Assembly (NCBI GenBank): GCA_947505995.1
Contig: CANNNB010000051.1
Coordinates: forward strand, 1-12,671
DNA length: 12,671 bases
Origin: Comamonadaceae bacterium
Lineage (GTDB): Bacteria; Pseudomonadota; Gammaproteobacteria; Burkholderiales; Burkholderiaceae
Direction of reading: 5' to 3'
The notes below the pieces were generated by a model. That model worked only from the letters and a program-made list of their open reading frames with translations. It ran no database searches and was not told the origin of the DNA. Made by a program: the position numbers and the translations under genes. Position 1 is the stretch's first letter. The number at the start of each line of letters is the position of its first letter. This document shows positions 1 to 8,044 of the stretch, one piece after another.

Positions 1-764
1 CCATGCGCGATTGGGTGGCCAACGTCGACAACACTTTCTACATCATTGGCACGGTTGCGGGCCCGCACCCTTACCCCATGATGGTTCGTGATTTCCAAAG
101 TGTCATTGGCACGGAATGTCTCGAGCAAATGCCCAAGCTGTTGGCACAAACTGGTTTGCACAGCCAACAACCTGACGCAGTCATTGCGTGTGTTGGCGGC
201 GGGTCTAACGCCATGGGCATTTTCTACCCCTACATCAACCACAAGAACACACGCCTGATTGGCGTAGAAGCTGCAGGCGAAGGCTTAGAGAGCGGTAAAC
301 ACTCCGCCTCCTTGCAACGCGGCAGTCCTGGCGTACTGCATGGCAACCGCACCTACATCTTGCAAGACGACAACGGCCAAATTACCGAGACGCACAGCAT
401 CAGCGCCGGCCTCGATTACCCCGGCGTTGGACCCGAGCACGCTTTCTTGAAAGACATTGGCCGTGCAGAATACGTCGGTATCACCGACCAAGAAGCCTTG
501 GATGCCTTTCACTATTTGTGCCGCACCGAAGGCATCATTCCTGCACTCGAATCTAGCCACGCTGTGGCCTATGCCAAAAAATTGGCCGCCACCATGAAAC
601 CCGATCAGTCCATTTTGATCAACATGTCTGGCCGTGGTGACAAAGACATTGGCACTGTGGCCGACCTCAGCAACGCCGACTTCTTCTGCCGTCCCAGTTG
701 CCAAGGCCAAGGCGTTAAAGGTGGCTTGGCAATGGGTGAGCAACCGGTGAAAGTTTTCAAATGA
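1..764 (+). CDS. trpB: Tryptophan synthase beta chain, 3' part (5' end outside window)
   Basis: TrpB is the PLP-dependent subunit that condenses indole with L-serine to give L-tryptophan, working as an alpha2-beta2 complex with TrpA in the cytoplasm. The reading frame enters from the left edge (first complete codon at base 3), and about 170 N-terminal residues, including the PLP-binding lysine, are missing by comparison with Salmonella TrpB. Visible family marks are GTxAGPHPYP near the start, the glycine-rich PLP-phosphate loop [24 protein letters not shown], the ESSHA segment and the closing SGRGDKD. After GDKD the protein runs on for 38 residues where E. coli TrpB has about 14; this tail contains two cysteines (FFCRPSC) and ends in KVFK. 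The stop overlaps the trpA start in an ATGA, which implies translational coupling. The identification is secure; only the 5' boundary is unknown. Confidence 0.97.
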   Translation, partial: MRDWVANVDNTFYIIGTVAGPHPYPMMVRDFQSVIGTECLEQMPKLLAQTGLHSQQPDAVIACVGGGSNAMGIFYPYINHKNTRLIGVEAAGEGLESGKHSASLQRGSPGVLHGNRTYILQDDNGQITETHSISAGLDYPGVGPEHAFLKDIGRAEYVGITDQEALDAFHYLCRTEGIIPALESSHAVAYAKKLAATMKPDQSILINMSGRGDKDIGTVADLSNADFFCRPSCQGQGVKGGLAMGEQPVKVFK

Positions 765-1582
765 GCCGCATTGAAGCCACCTTCCAACAACTGAAAGCCT
801 CTGGTCGCAAGGCCTTGATTCCCTACGTCACAGCTGGCTATCCTTTTGCCGACGTCACACCCGAACTCATGCACGCCATGGTGGATGCGGGCGCTGATGT
901 CATTGAGCTGGGTGTGCCTTTTAGCGACCCCTCAGCCGATGGTCCCGTCATTCAAAAAGCGGGTGACAAGGCCTTGGCCTTTGGCATTGGTACCTCGCAT
1001 GTGATTGGCATGGTAAAAACCTTTCGCCAGAAGAACCATGCCACGCCCGTGGTGTTAATGGGTTATGCCAATCCTATTGAACGCTATGACTTGAAACACG
1101 GCAAAGACAGTTTCATTCGCGACGCCTCTGCAGCCGGCATCGATGGGGTTTTGGTGGTGGACTACCCGCCCGAAGAATGCGTTGAATTTGCGGCCAAATT
1201 GCGCGCACACAGCATGGATTTGATCTTTTTGTTGGCGCCCACCAGCACCGATCAGCGCATGCAACAAGTGGCCGATGTGGCCAGTGGTTATGTTTACTAT
1301 GTATCGCTGAAGGGCGTGACAGGATCAGGCGCTCTGAACACCGCTGAAGTTGAAGCCATGTTGCCCCGCATTCGCCAAAAAGTCAGCATTCCCGTGGGTG
1401 TGGGATTTGGCATCAGGGATGCCCAAACAGCGCAGGCCATCAGCAAAGTGGCCGATGCCGTCGTGATTGGGAGCAAAATCATCCAATTGATTGAAAATGA
1501 ACCTCGCGATAAAGTAGCCAGCGTTGCTGCTAGCTTCTTGCGTGAAATTCGCCTGGCGATGGACGCCTCAAAAAACCCATAA
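761..1582 (+). CDS. trpA: Tryptophan synthase alpha chain
   Basis: TrpA cleaves indole-3-glycerol phosphate to indole and glyceraldehyde 3-phosphate; indole is channelled to TrpB. The 273-residue protein is close to the usual ~268. It is a TIM barrel with the catalytic pair at the same numbers as the Salmonella enzyme: Glu49 in [11 protein letters not shown] and Asp60 in SADGP. The phosphate-binding region is visible as GVTGSG and GVGFGIR in the C-terminal half. The ATG overlaps the trpB stop (ATGA); a GGTGA about 12 bases upstream is only a mediocre ribosome binding site, so translation probably depends on coupling to trpB. The TAA stop runs directly into the AAGGA that serves accD. Confidence 0.98.
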   Translation: MSRIEATFQQLKASGRKALIPYVTAGYPFADVTPELMHAMVDAGADVIELGVPFSDPSADGPVIQKAGDKALAFGIGTSHVIGMVKTFRQKNHATPVVLMGYANPIERYDLKHGKDSFIRDASAAGIDGVLVVDYPPEECVEFAAKLRAHSMDLIFLLAPTSTDQRMQQVADVASGYVYYVSLKGVTGSGALNTAEVEAMLPRIRQKVSIPVGVGFGIRDAQTAQAISKVADAVVIGSKIIQLIENEPRDKVASVAASFLREIRLAMDASKNP

Positions 1583-1585
1583 GGA
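1581..1585 (+). promoter_or_regulatory. Ribosome binding site of accD, overlapping the trpA stop
   Basis: AAGGA lies 7 bases before the ATG at 1593, and its first two bases belong to the trpA TAA stop. It fixes the accD start at 1593 rather than the in-frame ATG at 1524, which lies inside trpA and would add 23 residues that do not look like AccD. Confidence 0.8.
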
Positions 1586-1592
1586 CATCGAT

Positions 1593-2465
1593 ATGAGTTG
1601 GCTCGAAAAACTGCTGCCCCCAAAAATTCTGCATACTGACCCGGCCGATCGCCGCAGCGTGCCGGAAGGTTTGTGGATCAAGTGCCCTAAGTGCGAGTCT
1701 GTGCTTTACAAAACGGACTTAGAGCAAAACCAAAACGTATGTCCAACCTGCAGTCACCACCATCGCATTGGCGCGCGTGCCCGTCTGAACAATTTTTTAG
1801 ACAATGAAGGTCGCTACGAAATTGGCCAAGAAGTGGTACCCGTCGACGCCTTGAAATTCAAAGACAGCCGCAAGTACCCCGAGCGCATCAAAGAGGCCAT
1901 GAGCAACACCGGCGAAACCGATGCTTTGGTGGTCATGGGCGGCGCAATTCACAGTATCAATGTGGTGGCGGCCTGTTTCGAATTTGACTTCATGGGCGGC
2001 AGCATGGGCTCCGTGGTGGGCGAGCGTTTTGTGCGTGGCGTTGAAACGGCCATCGAGCAAAAAGTACCCTTCCTCTGCTTCACAGCAACTGGTGGTGCGC
2101 GCATGCAAGAAGGTTTGTTGTCTTTGATGCAGATGGCCAAAACCAATGCAGCCCTCACCCGCTTGGCCAAAAAAGGCTTGCCTTTCATCAGCGTCTTAAC
2201 CGACCCCACCATGGGTGGCGTATCGGCTGGTTTTGCCTTCATGGGCGATGTGGTCATTGCCGAACCCAAGGCCCTGATAGGCTTTGCAGGCCCCCGAGTG
2301 ATTGAAAGCACTGTGCGAGTCACCCTGCCAGAAGGCTTTCAACGTGCCGAGTTCTTGCAAGAAAAAGGTGCCGTAGACTTCATTTGCGATCGCCGTGAAT
2401 TGAAGATGACCATTGCCAATACATTGGCCATGCTGACGCGCCAATCGGCAGATGCGGTCAGCTGA
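1593..2465 (+). CDS. accD: Acetyl-CoA carboxylase carboxyltransferase subunit beta
   Basis: AccD pairs with AccA to form the carboxyltransferase that moves the carboxyl group from carboxybiotin to acetyl-CoA, giving malonyl-CoA, the committed step of fatty acid synthesis. At 290 residues it has family length. It begins [10 protein letters not shown], followed by a four-cysteine zinc ribbon (Cys31, Cys34, Cys50, Cys53; CPKC...CPTC), then the crotonase-like carboxyltransferase core with GGARMQEG from residue 167, [16 protein letters not shown], and the [11 protein letters not shown] segment typical of bacterial AccD. It sits 10 bases after trpA and is probably cotranscribed with trpBA, an arrangement common in beta- and gammaproteobacteria. 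Instead of the folC gene that often follows accD in this group, the next gene is yggT on the opposite strand, 2 bases away. Confidence 0.98.
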   Translation: MSWLEKLLPPKILHTDPADRRSVPEGLWIKCPKCESVLYKTDLEQNQNVCPTCSHHHRIGARARLNNFLDNEGRYEIGQEVVPVDALKFKDSRKYPERIKEAMSNTGETDALVVMGGAIHSINVVAACFEFDFMGGSMGSVVGERFVRGVETAIEQKVPFLCFTATGGARMQEGLLSLMQMAKTNAALTRLAKKGLPFISVLTDPTMGGVSAGFAFMGDVVIAEPKALIGFAGPRVIESTVRVTLPEGFQRAEFLQEKGAVDFICDRRELKMTIANTLAMLTRQSADAVS

Positions 2466-2467
2466 TT

Positions 2468-3013
2468 TCAAAGACCGCCATGTTGCAAGCCGGCCAGTAA
2501 CATGCCGGCTATTTGCAAGATCACCAGCAAAACCAGCGGCGACAGATCGATGCCACCTGGCTGTGGCAAAGCATTGCGAATGGGTGCCAGCCAAGGCTCT
2601 ACCAATCGAGACAAAAGCATCATGCTGCCACTGTTGGGCTGCAGCCAAGACAAGACGGCATAAAGCAAAATGATGAGGCTGAGGCCAGACACCAGCCAGT
2701 GCAAGACCCCAAATAAACTTGCCACCAAAATACCCAGAAAAGCTGCTTGCGTGCCTGTGAGTACCCACATGGCAGTGACATGGCTTAGTTTCATCAACCA
2801 TGCCGCTACCAGGCTTGATGTGTCCAAGCGCCCAATGGCTGGTAAAAACCGCCTTAGCGGCATGACCATCCAATCGGTCACGGCAAACACAAAACGCCCA
2901 ATGGGGTTCTGAAATGGCAGGCGTTGCCACTGCATGACCAATCGCATGAGGCAGGCGCCACCCACCAAACCGGTGGCGACATCCAAGATCAAATTGACAA
3001 TTTGTAGAAACAC
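2468..3013 (-). CDS. yggT: YggT family integral membrane protein, GTG start
   Basis: This is a hydrophobic protein of 181 residues with the two-repeat organisation of the YggT family. The first repeat (about residues 4-65) contains QIVNLILDVATGLVGGACLMRL; the second, from about residue 110, has LLYAVLSWLQP and the diagnostic LSRLVEPWLAPIRNALPQPGGIDLSPLVLLVILQ. Several membrane helices are expected. The exact biochemical role is not established; YggT relatives have been linked to osmotic tolerance, membrane organisation and, in Gram-positives (YlmG), division. The open frame reaches a TTG at 3034, but a textbook GGAGG at 3024-3020 sits 6 bases before the GTG at 3013, so GTG is the likely start. 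It is a single-gene unit, convergent with accD and divergent from lysS. Confidence 0.9.
   Translation of the reverse strand: MFLQIVNLILDVATGLVGGACLMRLVMQWQRLPFQNPIGRFVFAVTDWMVMPLRRFLPAIGRLDTSSLVAAWLMKLSHVTAMWVLTGTQAAFLGILVASLFGVLHWLVSGLSLIILLYAVLSWLQPNSGSMMLLSRLVEPWLAPIRNALPQPGGIDLSPLVLLVILQIAGMLLAGLQHGGL
2488..2510. repeat. Inverted repeat in the yggT 3' end, just past the accD stop
   Basis: AGCCGGC (2488-2494) and GCCGGCT (2504-2510) pair perfectly around a 9-base loop, and TTGCAA-type flanks could extend the stem with a small bulge. It lies 22 bases after the accD stop but inside the yggT coding region, where it encodes the C-terminal IAGMLLAG. There is no T-run on either side, so it is not a standard intrinsic terminator. 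It might stall polymerase or protect the 3' end of the trpBA-accD mRNA, or be a by-product of the repeated amino acid pattern. Confidence 0.4.
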
Positions 3014-3019
3014 AGAAGT

Positions 3020-3024
3020 CCTCC
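3020..3024 (-). promoter_or_regulatory. Strong ribosome binding site deciding the yggT GTG start
   Basis: On the minus strand GGAGG is followed by ACTTCT and then GTG. The spacing of 6 bases is ideal, and it is the best Shine-Dalgarno match I noticed in the window. Translation from the upstream TTG at 3034 would have this site inside the coding sequence. Confidence 0.8.
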
Positions 3025-3034
3025 GAGAACTCAA

Positions 3035-3064
3035 ATGATAGCTTGAGCCCGAAGCAATCGTAAA
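3035..3064 (-). promoter_or_regulatory. Candidate sigma70 promoter for yggT
   Basis: Read on the minus strand, TTTACG (3064-3059, 4 of 6 matches to TTGACA) is followed after 18 bases by TATCAT (3040-3035, 5 of 6 matches to TATAAT). Transcription would begin near 3029, a few bases before the GGAGG, giving a very short leader. The -35 overlaps the candidate lysS -10. This is a prediction from consensus only. Confidence 0.4.
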
Positions 3065-3133
3065 ATAACGGGTTCGCGCTGAATTTCAGCGTATTTAAGG
3101 GCTTTCGTGGCCCCCACTTAACAATTGCTTCTC
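3061..3133 (+). promoter_or_regulatory. Candidate lysS -10 box and leader
   Basis: TAAAAT at 3061-3066 is a fair -10 box, but I find no convincing -35 at 16-18 bases. A start near 3073 would give a leader of about 60 bases. The leader carries CGCTGAA-T-TTCAGCG (3077-3091), a perfect palindrome that could be an operator or fold as a 5-bp stem with a 5-base loop. A second small hairpin follows, GGGC (3099-3102) with GCCC (3110-3113). No clear Shine-Dalgarno precedes the lysS ATG. Confidence 0.3.
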
Positions 3134-4684
3134 ATGTCAGACACGCCAGCAGAAAATCAAACCGCCCCCGTCGTTGACGAAAACCAGTTGATCGCCGAGA
3201 GACGAAGCAAGCTCAAGGCCATGCGAGAAGCTCAAAAACAGGGCAAAGGCGTTGCCTTCCCCAATGACTTCAAACCTGAAGATCGCGCAGCAGCTTTAAC
3301 CCAAGCTCATGGCGATAAGGCACCCGAGACTTTAAAAGGCGAAGGCATTGTTCCAACCACAGCCAAAATTGCAGGCCGCATGATGCTCAAGCGTGTGATG
3401 GGCAAGGCAAGTTTTGCCACCTTGCAAGATGCCACCGGTCGCTTCCAAATTTACGTCACACGCGACGACATTGGCGAAGAAGCCTACAACGATTTCAAGC
3501 ACTGGGATTTGGGCGACATTGTGGCGGCCGAAGGCTACTTGTTCAAAACCAAAATGGGCGAATTGTCATTGCACGCCACCAGCGTACGCATGCTGACCAA
3601 GAGCCTGCGCCCCATGCCCGACAAGTTTCACGGCGTGGCTGACCAAGAAATAAAGTACCGTCAGCGTTATGTTGATTTGATGATGGACGAAGAGGCACGC
3701 AAACGCTTCACTGCTCGCAGCAAAGCCGTCAGCGGTCTTCGCGACTTCATGGTCAAACACGACTTCCTAGAAGTTGAAACGCCCATGTTGCATCCTATTC
3801 CTGGTGGTGCCAACGCTCGTCCCTTTGTCACGCACCACAATGCGCTTGACCAAGAAATGTACCTGCGCATTGCGCCAGAGTTGTACTTGAAACGTTTGTT
3901 GGTGGGTGGCTTCGAGCGAGTTTTCGAAATCAACCGCAACTTCCGCAACGAAGGCATTTCCGTTCGCCACAATCCCGAATTCACCATGATGGAGTTCTAT
4001 GCGGCTTATTGGAACTACCAAGACTTGATGGGCTTTACCGAAGAGTTGGTACGCGATGCCGCCATGAACGCTGTAGGCCATTTGCAACTGACCTATGGCG
4101 GCAAACCCGTAGATTTGGCCAAAGCATTTGAGCGCCTCACCATTCGGGAGGCCATTGTGAAACACACCGCCGCTGGCGACCAAGTAGACGACGCGGGGTG
4201 GCTCATTCAAGCCCTGCAAAAACTGGGTATGAGCGAAGCCAAGAACAAGTTGTCTAAAAAATCATTGGCTGGCTTGCAAGTTTTGTACTTTGAAGAAACC
4301 GTCGAAGACAAATTGTGGGAGCCGACGTTCATCATGGAACACCCCACCGAAATCTCACCTCTTGCACGTGCCAACGACCAACGCCCAGAAGTGACCGAGC
4401 GCTTTGAGCTCTACATCACAGGGCGTGAATTTGGCAATGGCTTTTCAGAATTGAACGACGCTGAAGATCAAGTGGCGCGCTTCCAAGCGCAAGTGGATGC
4501 CAAAGACAGCGGCGACGATGAAGCCATGTTTTTTGACCACGATTTTGTGCGTGCCTTGGAATATGGCATGCCACCCGCCGCCGGTTGTGGCATTGGTATT
4601 GACCGTTTGATGATGCTACTTACCGACAGCCCTAGCATTCGCGATGTGATTTTGTTCCCCGCTTTGAAGCGAGAGCATGAGTAA
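3134..4684 (+). CDS. lysS: Lysyl-tRNA synthetase, class II
   Basis: LysS charges tRNA-Lys with lysine using ATP, in the cytoplasm. The 516-residue length is normal for the class II enzyme. After a charged N-terminal stretch (about 1-65) comes the OB-fold anticodon-binding domain ([22 protein letters not shown]...), then the class II catalytic domain: motif 1 around residues 205-230 ([21 protein letters not shown]), motif 2 around 260-290 ([15 protein letters not shown]...[11 protein letters not shown]) and motif 3 from about 484 ([15 protein letters not shown], then [11 protein letters not shown]). The ATG at 3134 gives the usual [13 protein letters not shown] start; a TTG three codons upstream is less likely. 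No strong ribosome binding site is visible. It appears to be transcribed alone, divergent from yggT, with its 3' end facing the minus-strand operon 17 bases away. Confidence 0.98.
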   Translation: MSDTPAENQTAPVVDENQLIAERRSKLKAMREAQKQGKGVAFPNDFKPEDRAAALTQAHGDKAPETLKGEGIVPTTAKIAGRMMLKRVMGKASFATLQDATGRFQIYVTRDDIGEEAYNDFKHWDLGDIVAAEGYLFKTKMGELSLHATSVRMLTKSLRPMPDKFHGVADQEIKYRQRYVDLMMDEEARKRFTARSKAVSGLRDFMVKHDFLEVETPMLHPIPGGANARPFVTHHNALDQEMYLRIAPELYLKRLLVGGFERVFEINRNFRNEGISVRHNPEFTMMEFYAAYWNYQDLMGFTEELVRDAAMNAVGHLQLTYGGKPVDLAKAFERLTIREAIVKHTAAGDQVDDAGWLIQALQKLGMSEAKNKLSKKSLAGLQVLYFEETVEDKLWEPTFIMEHPTEISPLARANDQRPEVTERFELYITGREFGNGFSELNDAEDQVARFQAQVDAKDSGDDEAMFFDHDFVRALEYGMPPAAGCGIGIDRLMMLLTDSPSIRDVILFPALKREHE

Positions 4685-4690
4685 AGAATA

Positions 4691-4711
4691 GCGTCAACGG
4701 CTTATTGACGC
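4691..4711 (-). terminator. Candidate terminator of the lepA-to-nagZ operon, at convergent ends
   Basis: GCGTCAA (4691-4697) and TTGACGC (4705-4711) form a perfect 7-bp stem with a 7-base loop. On the minus strand the stem starts within the last codons of the small membrane protein, its TAA stop lies in the loop, and TATTCTTT follows, a weak T-rich tract. On the plus strand no T-run follows, so any effect on lysS transcripts would not be by the standard mechanism. Confidence 0.5.
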
Positions 4712-4998
4712 GGCAATCTGTCCTGCGATTGATTTTGACCAGGCACCTCACGAGCTTCAACATCGACCACCTCGGCGTCGGCCGCTTTGTCGCTTCGCCA
4801 AGTGCCAAAGTGAGCTCTTTTTTTGGCCATCTCTTGGTATCGTTGCCACACCACAGCCACCTTGGGTTTACGTCCTCTAATAAGGGACCACAGCACGCTA
4901 AAGATGAGGGACAGCAGCAAGATACAAAGCGTGCCTAAGACAAGAACAAGTCCTAGCAAACTGAAAAATATTTTAAAAATCCAAGCAATGAATTGCAT
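4702..4998 (-). CDS. Small membrane protein of unknown function
   Basis: I do not recognise a named family. The 98-residue protein starts MQFIAWIFKI and is almost wholly hydrophobic to residue 40, enough for two short helices as a hairpin or one long one. A basic RGRKPK follows, and then a polar tail of about 50 residues (VVWQRYQEMAKKRAHFGTW, then acidic and Gln/Asp-rich) that should be cytoplasmic by the positive-inside rule. The ATG lies 1 base after the nagZ stop (TGATATG) with no Shine-Dalgarno, so translation is probably coupled to nagZ. The open frame extends upstream into nagZ, but the added residues are not plausible. It is the last gene of the operon. Function unknown; a link to cell-envelope work is only suggested by position. 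Confidence 0.75.
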   Translation of the reverse strand: MQFIAWIFKIFFSLLGLVLVLGTLCILLLSLIFSVLWSLIRGRKPKVAVVWQRYQEMAKKRAHFGTWRSDKAADAEVVDVEAREVPGQNQSQDRLPRQ

Positions 4999-4999
4999 A

Positions 5000-6082
5000 T
5001 CAGGGCAAGCAAGCCAAGGCTTGTTGGTAATTGACAGATCGCACCAAGTCTTCCCACGCCAAAGCGGGCAATGTAGGCAGCAGTGCCATACGGCGTGCTT
5101 CACTCAACTCATTAGGTTGCCACCAGCCCTTCACTTGGGCCTCGGCCAGGCCGTCCAAGACCTCATCAATGATTTTGCTGCCATTTAAGGATTGGTTACA
5201 CAGCAATGCCAAATCACACCCGGCTTCGAGTGCAGCCAAGACACCTTCTGTGAAGCTGATGGGTTTTCCGTCTAGCACGCGGGCGCCCACCATCGACAAA
5301 TCATCACTGAAAACGGCACCTGTAAATTCCAACTGCTCGCGCAAAATGCCTTGCACCCATTTTGTTGAGAACCCTGCTGGTCGTGCATCCACTTTCGGAT
5401 AAATCACGTGTGCTGGCATGACGGCACTCAACTCGTTGCTCAACCACTCGTAGGGTTTGGCATCTTCGTGGAGGATGGCTTTCAAGCTGCGCTTGTCGAT
5501 GGGCATGTCGACATGGGAGTCGGCTTTGACATAGCCATGCCCTGGAAAATGCTTGCCACAATTGCCCATACCTGCACGCTGCAAGCCATGCATGAGGCTT
5601 TTGGCCAGCAAGCTGACATTGCGGGCATCACGACTGAAGGCGCGATCACCAATCACGCTGCTTTCACCATAGTCCAAATCAAGAACGGGCGTGAAACTGA
5701 AATCAACACCACAAGCACGCAACTCAACGGCCAACAAATAACCAACGGCCGTGGCGGCTTTGCAAGCCTTTAAAACACCTTCACCTGCAAGACCTTTACC
5801 ATCTTGGGTCCACATCTCACCCAAGCGGCGCATAGCAGGCAAATGTGTGAACCCATCATTTCTGAAACGTTGCACACGGCCGCCTTCATGATCGACGCAT
5901 ATCAACAAATCATTTCGCACAGTCTTGATGTCTGAACACAAAGCCGTGAGCTGCGCTCGGCTTTGCCAATTGCGACCAAACAACACGATGCCACCCGTTA
6001 AGGGATTTTTCAGGCGTTTTTTGTCAACAGCTTTGAGCTCAAAGCCTTCAATGTCGATGATGAGAGGTGCTTGGGTATTCAT
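5000..6082 (-). CDS. nagZ: Beta-N-acetylhexosaminidase NagZ (peptidoglycan recycling)
   Basis: NagZ is a cytoplasmic glycoside hydrolase family 3 enzyme that removes GlcNAc from GlcNAc-1,6-anhydroMurNAc peptides during cell-wall recycling; in some Gram-negatives the product activates AmpC beta-lactamase induction. The 360-residue protein has the single-domain TIM-barrel size of NagZ rather than the larger two-domain GH3 enzymes. It shows the early substrate loop [12 protein letters not shown] (about 62-73), the signature KHFPGHG...DSH with the Asp188-His190 catalytic dyad, and FSDDLSM with the nucleophile Asp260. The start is the ATG of an ATGA overlap with acpS; upstream in-frame codons are inside acpS. 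This gene follows acpS in many betaproteobacteria but not in E. coli. Confidence 0.97.
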   Translation of the reverse strand: MNTQAPLIIDIEGFELKAVDKKRLKNPLTGGIVLFGRNWQSRAQLTALCSDIKTVRNDLLICVDHEGGRVQRFRNDGFTHLPAMRRLGEMWTQDGKGLAGEGVLKACKAATAVGYLLAVELRACGVDFSFTPVLDLDYGESSVIGDRAFSRDARNVSLLAKSLMHGLQRAGMGNCGKHFPGHGYVKADSHVDMPIDKRSLKAILHEDAKPYEWLSNELSAVMPAHVIYPKVDARPAGFSTKWVQGILREQLEFTGAVFSDDLSMVGARVLDGKPISFTEGVLAALEAGCDLALLCNQSLNGSKIIDEVLDGLAEAQVKGWWQPNELSEARRMALLPTLPALAWEDLVRSVNYQQALACLP

Positions 6083-6474
6083 TCGGTTTTTTCCACGATG
6101 CAATAACTGCCGGCGTAATCTGCTTCGTCAGTGAGGCTGATATGTGCTTTTAAATGTTGGGACTCAAACCAGATTTTCAAGGCATCGTGCAAAACAATCA
6201 CAGGCTGCCCAGACGGCAGTTTGCCAATTTCGCACGATCGCCATGTCATTGGCATGCGCATGCCCATGCCAATGGCCTTGCTAAAGGCTTCCTTGGCAGA
6301 AAACCGTGTGGCCACATAACGCACACCACGTTCTGGCCATCGGGCGCTGCGTGCCTTGTAGGTGGCAAACTCTTGGTCACTCAGGACCTTTTGAGCAAAC
6401 CGATCGCCATGCTTTTCCAAGCTGGCTCTGATGCGCCTGATATCACAAAGATCGGTACCGATGCCGTAAATCAT
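6079..6474 (-). CDS. acpS: Holo-[acyl-carrier-protein] synthase
   Basis: AcpS transfers the 4'-phosphopantetheine arm of CoA to a serine of apo-ACP, making ACP active for fatty acid synthesis. The 131-residue protein matches family length. It starts [12 protein letters not shown], with the metal-binding Asp8, and has [13 protein letters not shown] with the metal ligand Glu62; the tail [17 protein letters not shown] is also typical. The frame extends to a TTG at 6495, but the ATG at 6474 gives the canonical N-terminus. Its ribosome binding site is weak (AGG 8 bases upstream; a better AAGGA is 13-15 bases away). The 3' end overlaps nagZ by ATGA, and pdxJ lies 49 bases upstream. It contains an intragenic 10-bp inverted repeat over the GMGMRMPM codons. 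Confidence 0.97.
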   Translation of the reverse strand: MIYGIGTDLCDIRRIRASLEKHGDRFAQKVLSDQEFATYKARSARWPERGVRYVATRFSAKEAFSKAIGMGMRMPMTWRSCEIGKLPSGQPVIVLHDALKIWFESQHLKAHISLTDEADYAGSYCIVEKTE

Positions 6475-6523
6475 GTTGGAAGCCTGTTCCTTCAATACAA
6501 AAATAAATGGACCAAGGCATTGA

Positions 6524-7270
6524 TCAACGGCCCAAGGCTTTTAAATAGCCCTGAACTGTCGCGGCATATCCCATCTCCAGAGCGTCAGCAATCAGTGCGT
6601 GGCCAATGGAGACCTCCAACAAACCCGGCACAGATTGTGCAAATTTAGGCAGGTTTTCTTGATTCAAATCGTGTCCAGCATTGACACCCAAGCCTTGCTC
6701 AATGGCTGCTCTAGCCGTCATGACGTACTGCGCCAAACAGCCATCGTTTGTCGGTGTGCCAAAGCTTGCAGCGTAGGGTTCGGTGTACAACTCCACGCGA
6801 TCCGCACCAATTTGTTTTACAAAAACCATTTGCTTGGGCTCGGGGTCCATGAACAAGCTGACGCGAACGCCTAAGGACTTGCATTCCTCAATCAAGGGCT
6901 TCAATGAGTCTGCATCTTTGGGAAATGACCAGCCATGATCGCTGGTGAGTTGACCCTCACTGTCAGGTACGAAGGTCACTTGGTGAGGCCGGAAGGAACG
7001 CACAAAATCCATCAACTGGTGAAACGGATTGCCCTCAATATTGAATTCCCTGTCTGGCCAGCGCTTCATCAAGTCGGCCAAGTCAAGCACGTCGGAGGCA
7101 CGAATGTGACGCTCATCGGGGCGAGGGTGAATGGTAATACCCTGTGCGCCAGCTTCCAGACACAGTTGAGCTGCTTTCAAGACACTGGGAATACCCAAGT
7201 GACGTGAATTGCGCAGCAAGGCCACTTTATTGACATTGACGGACAGCGCCGTTGTGGAATGAGGGGTCAT
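6524..7270 (-). CDS. pdxJ: Pyridoxine 5'-phosphate synthase
   Basis: PdxJ condenses 1-deoxy-D-xylulose 5-phosphate with 3-amino-2-oxopropyl phosphate to form pyridoxine 5'-phosphate in the DXP-dependent vitamin B6 pathway. The 248-residue TIM-barrel protein has [15 protein letters not shown] at the N-terminus, the [12 protein letters not shown] segment with His48, Arg50 and His55, the glutamate of NIEGNP (Glu79), VTFVPD, and the GVNAGHDL segment with the conserved His200. The ATG at 7270 leaves 7 bases after the recO stop and has no strong Shine-Dalgarno. PdxJ between recO and acpS is the same order as in E. coli. The PLP made from its product is the cofactor of TrpB, encoded about 6 kb away in this window. 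Confidence 0.97.
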   Translation of the reverse strand: MTPHSTTALSVNVNKVALLRNSRHLGIPSVLKAAQLCLEAGAQGITIHPRPDERHIRASDVLDLADLMKRWPDREFNIEGNPFHQLMDFVRSFRPHQVTFVPDSEGQLTSDHGWSFPKDADSLKPLIEECKSLGVRVSLFMDPEPKQMVFVKQIGADRVELYTEPYAASFGTPTNDGCLAQYVMTARAAIEQGLGVNAGHDLNQENLPKFAQSVPGLLEVSIGHALIADALEMGYAATVQGYLKALGR

Positions 7271-7277
7271 GAAGGTC

Positions 7278-8033
7278 TCACAAACTTTGAATGTCGATCA
7301 TCATTTGACGGGTCTTTAAAGTACCGACACCACAATGGTAATTGAGTAAAGTGCGAAGTTGGGTGCGAAGTGGCGTCAACATGTCTAAGCTCAAACGAAG
7401 CGTGTCTGTAAAAGGGGATGCGCCATCCAACGCGCTTTGAAGCGCCAGCCATTGATTGCCGTTCAAAGCGTGGCGATCATCGCGGTGCGCCAATCGCAGG
7501 CCCCCTTCAGGCACCAAGCAATAGTCTCTTGCTTCATCCAAATCTGACATGGTGAGGGTCTGAGAATTCAAACTGGGCAGAAGTCCAATTTCACGAAGCA
7601 ACAGCAGTTCAAAGACTCGAAGAGACGCTTGCAGCAATTCACCCGGCTCTGTAGCCATCACCCGCACTGTCGCAGCATAGGCATCAAACAACGATGGATG
7701 AGGGTCCTCGCGGGCCAAAAGGCGCAACAAGAGCTCATTCAGGTAATACCCCGAAAGCAGAGCATCACCAGTTGGCATCACATGGCCACCCATCCACTCC
7801 ACTGATTTCAAGGTTCGAATGTCGGCATCGCCACCGTAAGCAATTTGAATGGCTTGGAGTGGCAACAAAACAGGCCGGAAAGAAGAACTTGGTTTTTTGG
7901 CGCCCTTGGCCACCAAGGCAATGCGGCCATGGTGCCGAGTGAACACTTCCAAGATGAGGCTAGATTCGCTCCAGTCGTAGCGGTGCAGCACATAGGCAGG
8001 CTCATCCGAAATTCGTTTCAAGACAGCGGCCAT
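7278..8033 (-). CDS. recO: DNA repair protein RecO
   Basis: RecO works with RecR (and RecF) to load RecA on SSB-coated single-stranded DNA and can anneal complementary strands. The 251-residue protein has the N-terminal OB-fold sequence [51 protein letters not shown], then the helical core ([30 protein letters not shown]) and [11 protein letters not shown] see no four-cysteine zinc site, as in other proteobacterial RecO proteins. The open frame runs back into era, but the ATG at 8033, 11 bases after the era stop, gives the expected N-terminus. No clear ribosome binding site is visible. Confidence 0.95.
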   Translation of the reverse strand: MAAVLKRISDEPAYVLHRYDWSESSLILEVFTRHHGRIALVAKGAKKPSSSFRPVLLPLQAIQIAYGGDADIRTLKSVEWMGGHVMPTGDALLSGYYLNELLLRLLAREDPHPSLFDAYAATVRVMATEPGELLQASLRVFELLLLREIGLLPSLNSQTLTMSDLDEARDYCLVPEGGLRLAHRDDRHALNGNQWLALQSALDGASPFTDTLRLSLDMLTPLRTQLRTLLNYHCGVGTLKTRQMMIDIQSL

Positions 8034-8044
8034 GGGCTGCGCTT

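Noticed and set aside
1524..1592. Upstream ATG extension of accD
   Set aside because: It lies inside trpA; the AAGGA and [10 protein letters not shown] at 1593 are the expected AccD start.
2196..2930. Long 244-codon minus-strand frame across the accD and yggT ends
   Set aside because: It is antisense to the accD 3' end and out of frame with yggT, whose membrane protein sequence is convincing; His/Ala-rich shadow translation.
3014..3034. TTG start for yggT at 3034
   Set aside because: The GGAGG ribosome binding site would fall inside the gene; GTG at 3013 has ideal spacing.
4999..5103. N-terminal extension of the small membrane protein, rich in Cys and Trp
   Set aside because: It overlaps the nagZ 3' end in another frame and looks like a shadow; the ATG at 4998 directly after the nagZ stop is better.
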